From contig JADGDO010000001.1 in NCBI GenBank assembly GCA_016744855.1, forward strand, positions 62,001 through 126,000: a stretch of 64,000 bases of DNA, written 5' to 3'. Positions 8,600 through 17,740 of the stretch are shown piece after piece (positions within the stretch are counted from its first letter, which is position 1; every line of letters starts with the position of its first letter). This DNA comes from Candidatus Fermentibacteraceae bacterium (GTDB taxonomy: Bacteria; Fermentibacterota; Fermentibacteria; Fermentibacterales; JCC-6). The position numbers were made by a program, and so were the translations under genes. Under the pieces are notes generated by a model. That model searched no databases, was not told the DNA's origin, and saw only the letters and a list, made by a program, of their open reading frames with translations.

Positions 8600-10012
8600 A
8601 TGGCAAGAGAAGTTGATGTACTGATAATCGGTGCTGGAACAGCGGGGCTTTCTGCGCTCGGTCATGTAAGAAAGAGTACCGACAATTTTCTAATAATCAA
8701 CGATGGTCCATATGGCACCACTTGTGCAAGGATTGGCTGCATGCCATCTAAATTGCTGATTGAGGCTGCAGACGTTTTTCATAAAAGGCATCTGTATAAT
8801 GAGATGGGCTTCAATCTAAATGGAACAGTGGAGGTCGATGGGAAGGCAGTTCTTGAGAGGGTGAGAAGGATCAGAGACAACTTTGTCTCACATGTTCGCA
8901 TGGCTACAGATAGCCTCGGTGAGAAAAGCATCTCAGGTAGGGCTAAGGTTCTCGCTCCTGACCTTGTTGAAGTTAATGGTGAACAGATAAAGACCAAAGC
9001 ACTGATTATTGCTACAGGTTCCACTCCTGTGATTCCCGGACCCTGGAAAAAATTTGGCGACAGGGTAGTTACCAGCACAACTCTTTTTGAGATTGAAGAT
9101 CTCCCTAAAACAATGGCTGTTGTCGGGCTAGGTGCTATTGGCCTTGAAATGGCACAATCGTTTAGCAGGCTGGGTGTAAAGGTGACAGGATTTGATGCCC
9201 TGAATACACTTGGCGGTATCACAGACCCCCAGGTGGCTGCATCTGCGGTATCTGTCCTGGAGAAAGAATTCCCCATTCACCTCGAGAGTATGGTCTCCCT
9301 TGAAGAGGACGGACCCGACAGGATCAGAGTAATTTCAAACAATGAATCGGTATCTGTCGATAAGGTTCTTGTTTCAGTAGGAAGAAGGCCAAATACAGAT
9401 GACCTCCGTCTGGAAAACCTGGGCGTTCCACTCAACAAGGCGGGAATACCTGAGTTCAACGAAAACACCATGCAGGTTGCAGATCTTCCTGTATTCATCG
9501 CGGGAGATGTGAACACCAGAATTCCTCTTCTTTCAGAAGCTGCCGATGATGGGCATATCGCTGGATACAACAGTACCCAGGGGATGAACCACCAATTCTG
9601 CCGGAGAACATTCCTGGGCATAGTGTTCACTCACCCGAATATTGCAGCTACGGGAAAGAAATATTCAGATTTGAATCTGGAAGAAACAGTTATCGGTTCT
9701 ATGGATTACACCAAACAGAGCAGAGCAATAACTGCTGCTCGGAATCACGGTCTTCTAAGAGTTTACGCTGAAAAAAGCAGTGGGAAACTCATTGGAGCTG
9801 AAATGGCCGTTCCAGATGGGGAACACCTAGCCCACACACTATCCTGGGCAATACAGAGAGAACTTACCGTTTTTGAGGTTCTTGAGTTGAACTTCTACCA
9901 TCCAGTAACTGAAGAAGGGCTTAGAGCGGCCCTGCGCAGTGCTGCTGCAAAGATTGAGGAAGGAAAATCTGGCCCTGAAGTTCCTCTCTGTCATACCCTG
10001 CCTACAGAGTGA
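8600..10012 (+). CDS. FAD-dependent pyridine nucleotide-disulfide oxidoreductase, dihydrolipoamide dehydrogenase type
   Basis: A 470-residue flavoprotein of the class I disulfide reductase family. Visible parts: the FAD fold GAGTAGLSA at about residues 11-19; the redox-active pair in TTCARIGCMPSK (C-x4-C); the NAD(P)-binding GLGAIGLEMA; the FAD-binding FIAGDVN; and the C-terminal dimer motif HPVTEEG with the catalytic His-Glu. All key residues are present, so it should move electrons from NAD(P)H to a disulfide. An in-frame ATG at 8522 would add 26 residues lying in the upstream hairpin. The ATG at 8600, preceded by AAAGGA, fits the family start. Substrate cannot be told from sequence. Its position behind two predicted redox selenoproteins is suggestive only. 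Confidence 0.85.
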   Translation: MAREVDVLIIGAGTAGLSALGHVRKSTDNFLIINDGPYGTTCARIGCMPSKLLIEAADVFHKRHLYNEMGFNLNGTVEVDGKAVLERVRRIRDNFVSHVRMATDSLGEKSISGRAKVLAPDLVEVNGEQIKTKALIIATGSTPVIPGPWKKFGDRVVTSTTLFEIEDLPKTMAVVGLGAIGLEMAQSFSRLGVKVTGFDALNTLGGITDPQVAASAVSVLEKEFPIHLESMVSLEEDGPDRIRVISNNESVSVDKVLVSVGRRPNTDDLRLENLGVPLNKAGIPEFNENTMQVADLPVFIAGDVNTRIPLLSEAADDGHIAGYNSTQGMNHQFCRRTFLGIVFTHPNIAATGKKYSDLNLEETVIGSMDYTKQSRAITAARNHGLLRVYAEKSSGKLIGAEMAVPDGEHLAHTLSWAIQRELTVFEVLELNFYHPVTEEGLRAALRSAAAKIEEGKSGPEVPLCHTLPTE

Positions 10013-10076
10013 GGAAATGAATCACCTGTCTACTGACTCAAGAAGCAAACACTCTGTATGCATTTTGAAACAAACT

Positions 10077-10105
10077 TGCTCCCGGCTACTTACAGTCCGG
10101 GAGCA
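10077..10105 (+). terminator. Possible terminator after the disulfide reductase gene
   Basis: TGCTCCCGG and CCGGGAGCA form a 9-bp stem around an 11-base loop, followed by TTCTTCAT. The T-tract is weak. Confidence 0.5.
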
Positions 10106-10201
10106 TTCTTCATATAATGGCTATAGGAGAGTAACTGCTCAGCACTTTGGGTTTGTTATACTCTAGGCATATCGTTAAAAACTTAAGGATCTGGAGGGAA
10201 A

Positions 10202-10696
10202 ATGTATCTACTGGCTCTTTGCTTAATGCTGTTGGTTCCCCTTGAACAGGAATTTCTATTTGAAATCCAGCAGGGTCCAGAGAATTCTGTTGTAATCGAA
10301 GGCACTTTTATGGGTTACTCTCTGGGTGATTATTACCATGCAGCATTTACCGATGAAAATGGAAACCTCTTCACTGCATGGGCTCCGACCGCCAGAACTC
10401 CTGGGCTGAGCAATTACCTTTTTCAACATAGGGGAGAGGTTGTTAAGATAACTGTTGTCAATGTACTGACAAACATCCCGGAAGCGGGAGATATTGTATG
10501 TGCATTTGTTATGGATGCACGAACGGACGAGGATACATATCAGGGTTGGTACGCTTCAGTTTTGGGTGAATTTGGGATTTCAGCCCAACAGGAATTTGAT
10601 GACCATTTCGGAGCTGCCGAACTGGAGGAACCATTATTTGTGGAGCACGAATATCTGGAAGAAACGGGAGGGGAGTACCGCAATATTATTAATTAA
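10202..10696 (+). CDS. Small exported protein of unknown function
   Basis: 164 residues with a short hydrophobic N-terminus (about residues 2-14) that could be a signal peptide or anchor. The remainder looks like an OB-fold-sized beta domain with an acidic C-terminal tail. CTGGAGGG lies 5 bases before the ATG, and a TGTTATACT extended -10-like element stands about 45 bases upstream. I recognise no family. Confidence 0.6.
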   Translation: MYLLALCLMLLVPLEQEFLFEIQQGPENSVVIEGTFMGYSLGDYYHAAFTDENGNLFTAWAPTARTPGLSNYLFQHRGEVVKITVVNVLTNIPEAGDIVCAFVMDARTDEDTYQGWYASVLGEFGISAQQEFDDHFGAAELEEPLFVEHEYLEETGGEYRNIIN

Positions 10697-10845
10697 GAAC
10701 ATTGCACTAACTACCATTGCCCTTGATGCTAACTGGCACTATACTATTTAATAAGCGTTTTAAGCACCGATATACGGCAGAAGTTCTCTGAAAGTGATGT
10801 GATGCTTGAAGGATGATTCGTTCTTGTGAGGGAGGCATGACGAAT

Positions 10846-11910
10846 ATGAAAGGCATTCTACCAACGATTCAACACCCAGTCTACCTTGTTCTTGCTCTTG
10901 GTTTCTCGCTGGGTATTGCCCAGCCTGTTATGCTCACTGATTCACTATCAACAACCCATTCTGAATTCCTTGTTGCATCTGAAGAAAGCATCATCTTTGT
11001 AAATTCAAACGGTACAATAAGTTCTGTAAACCTAAATGAGCCCTTTGTTCTTCAACCTGTTTTTTTAACTTGGGAAGCTGGAAATGATGGATGGGATGGA
11101 CCTGAGGAGATAAACTTTATCGGAATCAGTCCGGATGGAAACACTCTATGCATTGCAATTCAGGTTGCTCTTCCTGAAAGCATATTTACAACATCTATTT
11201 CGATTCCCGACCCCGTGTTAGTACTTACATGCAGTATAACCGGTGAAGATGCGCGGGTAGTAGGAATAACAGACACCTCTCAGGATTCAAAGGATTTCTA
11301 TTTCACACAGGATTCCAGAGTACTTTATGGATGGGGTTTTCTCCCATGCGATCCCGACCCTGAAGCTTACTTTGCAATGCACCTGGGAGATGAAACAGAT
11401 CTGATTCAACCCTATCATCTCATTGATCTTGAAGAGGGTCTGAAATTTTCCGCAAACGAGATGGCTGAAGACATACTTCTTGCCAATCCATGGTCTGATC
11501 TTGCAGCACTGGGGAACAAAATAGCTGACATGGCAACCCTTTCCACAATCTATCAGGACTCCACAACAACTTCAGCCATCATTGAACAATGGATTGAACC
11601 TGACATGGGTCTTTCAACTTCGATACTGACACAGTCAGCAAGATTTGCAGATGGTATTTCTTCTCAGAATCCGGGTGAACATTTTGCAATCATCTGCAGG
11701 ATTGAAGAGGGCAGATACATCTACAGCAGAGATGACGGGGAAACCATTTATGACGGTCGCATAGATTGGTCGTCGTTTGAGGTTACAGAGCCCGTGCTAC
11801 TCGACCAGCTTGCAGGCTATCTATCAATTGGTAGAACAGTATTATCTGCTAACGAAAACAAAGGTATTGTTTTCAGTGCAGGCAGAGGTCTCTACTACTA
11901 TGAGTTGTAA
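10846..11910 (+). CDS. Exported protein of unknown function, probable beta-propeller
   Basis: About 354 residues. In-frame ATGs exist at 10813, 10837 and 10846. GGGAGG at 10830-10835 is correctly spaced only for 10846, which gives a signal peptide ending near SLGIAQ. The rest holds repeated strands with ISPDGNTL and FTQDSRVLYG elements typical of WD40/TolB-like propellers, but no strong family signature. No sorting domain or lipobox is visible. It converges on the phosphatase gene with an 11-base gap. Confidence 0.6.
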   Translation: MKGILPTIQHPVYLVLALGFSLGIAQPVMLTDSLSTTHSEFLVASEESIIFVNSNGTISSVNLNEPFVLQPVFLTWEAGNDGWDGPEEINFIGISPDGNTLCIAIQVALPESIFTTSISIPDPVLVLTCSITGEDARVVGITDTSQDSKDFYFTQDSRVLYGWGFLPCDPDPEAYFAMHLGDETDLIQPYHLIDLEEGLKFSANEMAEDILLANPWSDLAALGNKIADMATLSTIYQDSTTTSAIIEQWIEPDMGLSTSILTQSARFADGISSQNPGEHFAIICRIEEGRYIYSRDDGETIYDGRIDWSSFEVTEPVLLDQLAGYLSIGRTVLSANENKGIVFSAGRGLYYYEL

Positions 11911-11920
11911 AACCTGGTAA

Positions 11921-14428
11921 TTATTTCAGTATTTTTGCCGCAAGCAGGGTGAAATCATCTGCATATGAACTTGATCCGTGGAAAATGCTTACTTCTTTCT
12001 CGATAAGACCAAGGAGTTCATCAAGTGGTAACTCTTTGTTGCGAGATACGATATGAGCAATCTGTTTCTCTCCGAATTCCTCTTCATCGTTGTTCATAGC
12101 CTCTGATACACCATCTGTATACATAAGAATCATGTCGCCGTTCCTAAGTTTGATTTCACCTTCATCATACTCAGCATTCTCAACCACACCTAGCAATAAT
12201 CCACCCTCTGTTAATGTTTTCTCATGGCCGTCATTCTCAATAAGGAATGGTGGATTGTGGCCGGCATTCACGTAGCGCATGCATTTATTAACCGGGTCAA
12301 TACAGATCATGAAAAAAGTAATGAACATGTCCGAAGGAGTATTTTCATAAACTACTTTGTTGATTCGAGCTGCCGATTCAGATAACCTCGCACCCATAGC
12401 CTGCGTGGTTCTCAGCGATGCCTGCAGGTTCGCCATCAGTAGTGCAGCCCCGACACCTTTTCCGGCTACGTCTCCGATGGAAAGAACCACTCTACCGTCT
12501 TCAAGCTGAATAATATCGTAATAGTCACCTGCAACATCAAGGCAGAATCTTATAAGAGCGGATATTTCAAGACCGGGTATTGCAGGGATATTTCCCGGTA
12601 GAAGCCCCTGCTGGATATTTCTGGCAACCTTCAGCTGTTCTTCTAATTTTTCTTTCTCGAGTCTTTCACCGAGCAACTCAAGATTTTCAGCGACAATTGC
12701 TGTTTGTGTAGAGAAGCTTTCAAGGAGTTCAAGTTCCTCCGATGTAAAATCTTCACCATTGGTCTTTGAGCTTATAACGAGGAATCCGAGCAGGCCACTG
12801 GTAGTAACAAGAGGAAGGAGAATTGCACTCTTCCTTTTTATAAACCAGTCTCTCTGTTCAGAGGAGAGCATTATCTTCCCACTGGCTATCATTTCATCGA
12901 ACAAGAGCGGATTGTCCTTAGATTCCAGACTGCGAATGAATCTATCACGGAAGGAGAAGGGAGCGGGTTCATCAACATCCACGGTGAAATGATCTTTACC
13001 GGTCACCCGCAGAACTGGGTATATCTTCTCAGCTGAAAGGCCATCAGCAAGCTTCTCTTCGAGTTCTTCCCAGAACTTGGCACTTTCGGTTCGGGCCATG
13101 CTTGTCGCAAGGAAGTCTTTCATCATTACCCGAAGCTTTGCCCGTTCAGGGTAGAAGTGTTCTTCTATTTTGAGTCGCATTTTTCTCTGCAGGCTCATGA
13201 AGAAAAACGCCAGAACAATTCCAAACACAAGTACGGGTGTTCTGGAGTCGATTCCTATGTTCTCAAGCACCAGCTCTCCCGTGGCCCATAGAGTTCCGGC
13301 AAAGATTATCAGCAGTAGAATGTTAACAGCAAGGAACCGGGTTCCCCGCTTTAGTTTTCCCTCAACCTGGAGCAGTCTGTATTTTCCAAAGGCATATCCG
13401 AGAGATACTGGAATTGTAAGAATTGTCAGGAAAAAAAGATTTCCTACGAAAAGTCTTGGAACTACCGGAATGTCTACGTACCAGCTCCCGAACAGCTGCA
13501 TGAACCAGCCAAATAGCACAAGTACGAAGAGGCCTGGAAAGGCACCCATGAGAACAAGCTTAGTCTGTCTTTTTTCAAGGAATACAGTTGCCATTCGGTA
13601 TCTTCTGTAAAGAATGATGTAACCCAGAATCAGCATTATTGTTGAGATAATGCTTGGAATAAAACCCATATCGAAATGCACAAACCTGGAGGAAAGGGCA
13701 ACCAGGGGTACAGGCAGGAATATCAAAAGGTTAATAAGTAGACTGTGTTTGTGGTAAAATGTGTTTCTTCTGGGAAAGAGCAACTGCAACTTAAGCCATA
13801 GAGGAGCCGTATTTGCTCCCATCCACATTGCTATTACTATCATTAATCTTGGTACCCGGAACCCTGCATAGTGATCTGCTATTGAGGAAAGGGATATAGT
13901 TACCTGCAGTGCAAGCGTGAAGCAGAACAAAGCGAGTGTAAGCACTGCAGAGGAATACGGCTGCTTTATAAAACCCCACAAGCCAACAACAATAAGACCG
14001 AACACTATGAGAATTTTTAGAATCATCATTACCCACACTTGAACCTCAAGAGCACCGGGGATGGTGTGTGTTGCAATAATAGTTGTGTACATTTTGTCTT
14101 CATGCAGGAATTTAATTACGAATTCTTCCCCTTGTGGAGTATCCTCACCAAAAATACTGAAGTAGTTTTCAGCGGTAGCAGTAAGGCCGCCCACCGCCAT
14201 TAGTGAATCTCCACGAACGGGGTAGGGTGGACTTTGGAAGTCGTCAAGATTAACCTCGTGGAAGATTGCATGTTTGGTTGAATCGTTGAAGAGGAAAAGA
14301 CTCCACATATCACTCATGTTTGAGAAGTTTCTGACCTTGGTCATTTCCCTCAAAGTGAACATAGAGCAGAAGCCCACAACAAAGACTGTTGCAAGAATCA
14401 TGAAACCAGTGAGAATCTTTCTCTTCAA
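11921..14428 (-). CDS. Membrane-bound SpoIIE/RsbU-type protein serine phosphatase with PDZ-like and GAF-like sensor parts
   Basis: From a TTG start at 14428 (GGAGG a few bases upstream) the protein has 835 residues. Order: one N-terminal membrane helix; an extracytoplasmic PDZ-like segment (PVRGDSLMAVGG); about eight hydrophobic helices; a GAF-like region (LVTTSGLLGFLVIS); a short coiled linker (LEEQLKVARNIQQGLLP); and a complete PP2C SpoIIE domain (DVAGDYYD, GDVAGKGVGAAL, NAGHNPP, YTDGVSEA, DDFTLLA). Family members dephosphorylate anti-sigma-factor antagonists in partner-switching pathways. An ATG at 14476 would add 16 residues that do not look like a membrane start. The partner proteins are not in the window. 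Confidence 0.85.
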   Translation of the reverse strand: MKRKILTGFMILATVFVVGFCSMFTLREMTKVRNFSNMSDMWSLFLFNDSTKHAIFHEVNLDDFQSPPYPVRGDSLMAVGGLTATAENYFSIFGEDTPQGEEFVIKFLHEDKMYTTIIATHTIPGALEVQVWVMMILKILIVFGLIVVGLWGFIKQPYSSAVLTLALFCFTLALQVTISLSSIADHYAGFRVPRLMIVIAMWMGANTAPLWLKLQLLFPRRNTFYHKHSLLINLLIFLPVPLVALSSRFVHFDMGFIPSIISTIMLILGYIILYRRYRMATVFLEKRQTKLVLMGAFPGLFVLVLFGWFMQLFGSWYVDIPVVPRLFVGNLFFLTILTIPVSLGYAFGKYRLLQVEGKLKRGTRFLAVNILLLIIFAGTLWATGELVLENIGIDSRTPVLVFGIVLAFFFMSLQRKMRLKIEEHFYPERAKLRVMMKDFLATSMARTESAKFWEELEEKLADGLSAEKIYPVLRVTGKDHFTVDVDEPAPFSFRDRFIRSLESKDNPLLFDEMIASGKIMLSSEQRDWFIKRKSAILLPLVTTSGLLGFLVISSKTNGEDFTSEELELLESFSTQTAIVAENLELLGERLEKEKLEEQLKVARNIQQGLLPGNIPAIPGLEISALIRFCLDVAGDYYDIIQLEDGRVVLSIGDVAGKGVGAALLMANLQASLRTTQAMGARLSESAARINKVVYENTPSDMFITFFMICIDPVNKCMRYVNAGHNPPFLIENDGHEKTLTEGGLLLGVVENAEYDEGEIKLRNGDMILMYTDGVSEAMNNDEEEFGEKQIAHIVSRNKELPLDELLGLIEKEVSIFHGSSSYADDFTLLAAKILK

Positions 14429-14725
14429 AACCACACCTCCATACGCAGATATACAACAGGGAGGCGGTTTATGCAATAAATCAAATGGAACAACCGAGCT
14501 AGCTAATACATATACTTACAGAGTAAACACAGAAGTAGAAAAAACACTAAACAGGAAAAGCAAGAAAAGCAGAAAAGTGCAAAGAAGAACAAGGACAATT
14601 CATAGAAATGCAAAGCCGAACAAAGCATGCACTGGAAGCTATAGAATACCTATATAGCATAGAAAAAACGTAGGTGCAAAGTATAAAGAAGCAATTAGAA
14701 GCTAAAAAAGCACAGATGGAGACTT
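14429..14725. other. Intergenic stretch, adenine-rich and thymine-poor on the plus strand
   Basis: This 297-base gap separates the divergent phosphatase and selenoprotein genes. About 14520-14640 is strongly A-rich with few T (short AAAGCA/AAGAA words). No gene, hairpin or clear -35/-10 pair is obvious. It should hold promoters for both neighbours. Confidence 0.5.
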
Positions 14726-15589
14726 ATGAAGCGATTATTAACCGTAGTAGCACTTGGAACTCTTCTGGCAGCGGTTGCATGCAGTAGCGTAACCAGTCCA
14801 GTACCTGAACAATTCACTAAAGAAGTAACAGTTTTCGGGGTAACCGTCTGGGCCACGGAATCGGTAACTGATGCGAAACTCCTTCATGCCGGCAGAGTTC
14901 TTGCTCAGTATCTCGATAATGATGAAGATGGTATTGCCGATGTGCCTGCTGTAGTATCAGAGCTAACATCCAGGAACGCCACCCTTGTTATGTTCGGTAC
15001 ACAGAGCGAGGCGGAGAACTTTGATCCTTCTACGCTTCCATCAAATGTTACAGCAGTTCAGGATCTTTACAACAGTGAGACCAACCCCGATTTCAACCCT
15101 GATGCAATAAACAGCTATTTCGATGCTTCGCTGGAGGAGATACTGCATCTTATAACAGCACATGGATATGCCAATGCTTGGCCCCAGGTGTTTGGGGAGA
15201 ATCAGGGTACTGCAATAGCAAATGCAATGGACAAAGCCCGGGGGGGGTATTTCCCTGAAGTTCCACCTCTGTACCCGGATGAAGCATGGTTCACCTATTA
15301 CGATACAACATGTAATTATGAGTGTCAGATTACCGAGTACCTTTATTGGGCAATAACATCCAACCTTGGTGCTCAGGACTATCCCGGTAGATATGAAGAG
15401 ATCAAAAACGAGTGGAAACTGAACACCCAACAGCTTCTCCAAACCACAGACCAGACTGTACTCGATATTATCAACAACTCCGAATATGATATCCCCACAA
15501 CCCTGCCCGACGCTACGTACAATGGCTTCACCATACAGATTGTAGAGATCAATCAGGGCGGCAGCAGTGGCGGAGGCGGTTGATGCTAG
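14726..15589 (+). CDS. Lipoprotein with predicted C-terminal selenocysteine-cysteine tail
   Basis: A 285-residue open frame stops at TGA (15581-15583) but is followed by TGC and then TAG. Read through, the protein ends GGSSGGGG-U-C, 287 residues. The N-terminus has a lipoprotein signal (LLAAVAC, lipidated Cys near residue 19). The body contains LAQYLDNDEDGIAD (an EF-hand-like acidic loop), EEILHLITAHGYANAW (His-rich helix resembling a metalloprotease active site, not a canonical HExxH), and a Cys pair in DTTCNYEC. A glycine-rich flexible tail carrying U-C recalls the mobile Gly-Cys-Sec-Gly tail of animal thioredoxin reductases; the analogy is inference. The gain from readthrough is only two residues, so this case rests on the repeated TGA-TGC pattern and the hairpin. 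Confidence 0.65.
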
Positions 15590-15612
15590 TATCCTGTCTT
15601 CGGTGAAGACAG
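15581..15612 (+). promoter_or_regulatory. Predicted UGA selenocysteine codon plus SECIS-like hairpin (lipoprotein gene)
   Basis: TGA-TGC-TAG at 15581-15589 is followed by a perfect hairpin at 15594-15612: 8-bp stem CTGTCTTC/GAAGACAG, loop GGT beginning 18 bases after the UGA. It is followed by AAAAAC rather than a T-run, so a terminator does not explain it. Loop start (GG) and spacing resemble the two FG-GAP copies. Confidence 0.6.
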
Positions 15613-16028
15613 AAAAACATATACTGAATCAGATTTCCAAGCGAATCAAACCCGTTAACAACTTACAAAATGACAAGAAAGATTATGTTTTTGCCGAATT
15701 GACATGACTTTCATGGCAATTCGGCATTCTTAGTGCTAACAAGTAAAGCAAATTCAATAGCAGACGAGGTCTAAATAACCAGAGCAACTGAATAGGCAGA
15801 AGAAAGCAAGTAAATAAAGCAAGCAGAGCAGTCAAACGAAGAACAACTAAGAAAAGGGAAGAAAAGGAAGAAAGAAGATAAAGAAACTGGGAAACAAGCA
15901 ACTGAAGAGCCCTGAAGAAAACAGATATATTTAAATAAAGTTATGTTAAGCATTCACAGGCATCCACTTATACAACCTATGCAATATTTCTACTCTTTTT
16001 TCGTCTTTAGAGATGAAAGGAGAACACA
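15590..16028. other. Intergenic region with a hairpin and a thymine-depleted tract
   Basis: After the SECIS-like hairpin, GCCGAATTG/CAATTCGGC at 15693-15725 forms a 9-bp stem followed by ATTCTT, a weak terminator. From 15781 to 15920 the plus strand holds only about 10 T in 140 bases and is dominated by AAG/GAA words. The last 100 bases are AT-rich and should contain the sigma-factor promoter. No gene is supported. Confidence 0.55.
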
Positions 16029-16583
16029 ATGACTAAGAATCATCTGGCTGATTTCATTGAGGGCAATCATAAAAGCCTTGTAAGTTTTGTGAAGGGCAAG
16101 CTTAGTGAATCATCCCGCAGAGACAGTGAAGACATCGTACAGGATGTGATGCTCAGTCTCCTGGATGCTCCAGCCATCACCGATTCAATTGTGAATATCT
16201 CTTCTTATGTGTTCCGTGCACTCCGGAACAGAATCATAGATGAGTACCGTAAACCCAAATACCTTACTCAGTCACTTGATGAGGAAAATCACCAAGATCT
16301 TACTCTGTATGATATCCTCCCCGATTTCAAGTACGAGCCTGCAGGCTCGTACAAAAGAGCGAATCTGGCTAAAGAGATTAAACAGGCCATTCAGTCTCTT
16401 CCGGAAAGTCAGCAGGAGGTAATCATAGAGACCGAGTTCAACGGTACTTCAATCAAAGAGCTTGCACGGCGCACAAAAACTCCTCAGGGAACACTCCTTG
16501 CAAGGAAGCACAGAGGAATCAAAACCATCCAGACCAAATTCAATCACATAAAGGAGGAACACAATGCTCTTTACAACAGTTAG
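16029..16583 (+). CDS. ECF-like RNA polymerase sigma factor
   Basis: 184 residues. A region-2-like segment lies at about 25-75 (RRDSEDIVQDVMLSLLD, then SSYVFRALRNRIIDEYRK). A region-4 helix-turn-helix lies at about 120-165 (AIQSLPESQQEVIIETEFNG, IKELARRTKTPQGTLLARKHRG). The two-domain, short architecture is that of an extracytoplasmic-function sigma factor. A good AAAGGAG site precedes the ATG. Its 3' end overlaps the next gene by 20 bases, so the two are co-translated. Confidence 0.85.
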   Translation: MTKNHLADFIEGNHKSLVSFVKGKLSESSRRDSEDIVQDVMLSLLDAPAITDSIVNISSYVFRALRNRIIDEYRKPKYLTQSLDEENHQDLTLYDILPDFKYEPAGSYKRANLAKEIKQAIQSLPESQQEVIIETEFNGTSIKELARRTKTPQGTLLARKHRGIKTIQTKFNHIKEEHNALYNS

Positions 16584-17043
16584 ACTAAACAACCGGGAGG
16601 TTCAGGGCAGTCCGATCGCTAAGGTTTTCAAGGTAACAGGTCTTGTAATACTGGGAATAGTAGGAGCTGCTGCACTTGCAATTATTTTCGGCCTGGTAAT
16701 TCAGTGGCTCTGGAACACACTGATGCCCGAGATCTTCGGCCTTCCTGAGGTCAGTTACTGGCAGGCAGTTGGCTTAGTTGTACTCTCTCATATTCTTTTC
16801 GGGAGCCACAGTCACAATCACAACGGAAACAAGAGATCCAGCAAGAAGTCCAAAAGACCCAAGATTAGGGGTCGGGCAGAGGTAGACGGTCAGACCTTAA
16901 CGTTTGATAACGAAAGACCTGAATCTAAAGAAGGATGCCACAAGGAATGGGATTCATTTAGAGACTTCTGGAACGATTACGGCCGTGAAGCCTTCGATAG
17001 CTGGCTCAACCGAAACCATCCTCACCCACACGAAGAAGAGTAG
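16564..17043 (+). CDS. Membrane protein coupled to the sigma factor, possible regulator
   Basis: 159 residues. One long hydrophobic helix at about 20-48 (a loop and second weaker one at 60-78) is followed by a basic His/Asn-rich linker (SHSHNHNGNKRSSKK). The C-terminal half is soluble and charged, with Trp-rich EWDSFRDFWNDY and a His-Pro tail. AAGGAGG lies 6 bases before the ATG, inside the sigma gene. Overlap with an ECF sigma suggests an anti-sigma or signal-transmitting partner, but I see no ZAS-type HxxxCxxC motif, so this is inference. Confidence 0.6.
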   Translation: MLFTTVRLNNREVQGSPIAKVFKVTGLVILGIVGAAALAIIFGLVIQWLWNTLMPEIFGLPEVSYWQAVGLVVLSHILFGSHSHNHNGNKRSSKKSKRPKIRGRAEVDGQTLTFDNERPESKEGCHKEWDSFRDFWNDYGREAFDSWLNRNHPHPHEEE

Positions 17044-17110
17044 CGAACCAGAAGAGAACAATCAAGCAAGATAATTCCTGAATGAAGATACAGAAAGGAT
17101 AGATGAAGTT

Positions 17111-17134
17111 ACTGCCGGTAGGGAAACCGGCAGT
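17111..17134 (+). terminator. Hairpin after the sigma-factor operon
   Basis: ACTGCCGGT/ACCGGCAGT forms a 9-bp perfect stem with a short loop. No T-run follows on the plus strand, so it may be a weak terminator or an mRNA 3'-end stabiliser. Confidence 0.4.
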
Positions 17135-17182
17135 ACCTCTCAAGACAAGTAAAACAGTAGACAGATAGAAACAGAGAGAAAA

Positions 17183-17740
17183 ATGACGCTAAGCAAAACA
17201 CAAGTTTGCCCGGTTGAGTACTCAGGCGGTCTCGACAATCGATTAAGAAGACTACTCTATAAGCCGGAAAAGATTCTGAAACCCTTCATTCAAAGAGGAA
17301 CAATAGCCCTCGATCTAGGGTGCGGTCCGGGTTTCTTCACTATACCCATGGCAGAGCTCACCGGCAGTACAGGCAGAGTAATAGCTGCAGACCTTCAGCA
17401 GGGCATGTTGGACAAAGTGAGAACAAAAATAAAAGGCACAGTTCTTGAAAAAACAATATCTCTACACAAATGTGGAAGCAACAAAATCAACATCACGGAA
17501 CCTGTAGATTTCATTCTTCTCTTTTACATGGTTCACGAGATTCCTGACAAAACCCGCTTCTTCAATGAGATAAAAACAATCATAAAACCAACAGGCTCAA
17601 TTCTCATAGTAGAGCCACCAATTCATGTAGCAAAAGCAGATTTCCGCAAAACCCTGGAAACTGCTGAGATAGCAGGTTTCACAGCATCAAGTGGCCCCCA
17701 AATCCCATTCAACAAAAGCGCTATACTAAAACCCGTTTAG
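17183..17740 (+). CDS. Class I SAM-dependent methyltransferase
   Basis: 185 residues with motif I LDLGCGPGFFT near residue 46, an acidic strand-2 end (VIAADLQ) and DFILLFYMVHEI as motif IV. It is a small Methyltransf_11/UbiE-like enzyme. The substrate cannot be inferred. It is the last rightward gene before the integron integrase. Confidence 0.8.
   Translation: MTLSKTQVCPVEYSGGLDNRLRRLLYKPEKILKPFIQRGTIALDLGCGPGFFTIPMAELTGSTGRVIAADLQQGMLDKVRTKIKGTVLEKTISLHKCGSNKINITEPVDFILLFYMVHEIPDKTRFFNEIKTIIKPTGSILIVEPPIHVAKADFRKTLETAEIAGFTASSGPQIPFNKSAILKPV

Noticed and set aside
15594-15612. Hairpin after the lipoprotein gene as an intrinsic terminator
   Set aside because: It is followed by AAAAAC, not by a T-run, and a better terminator-like hairpin lies at 15693-15725.
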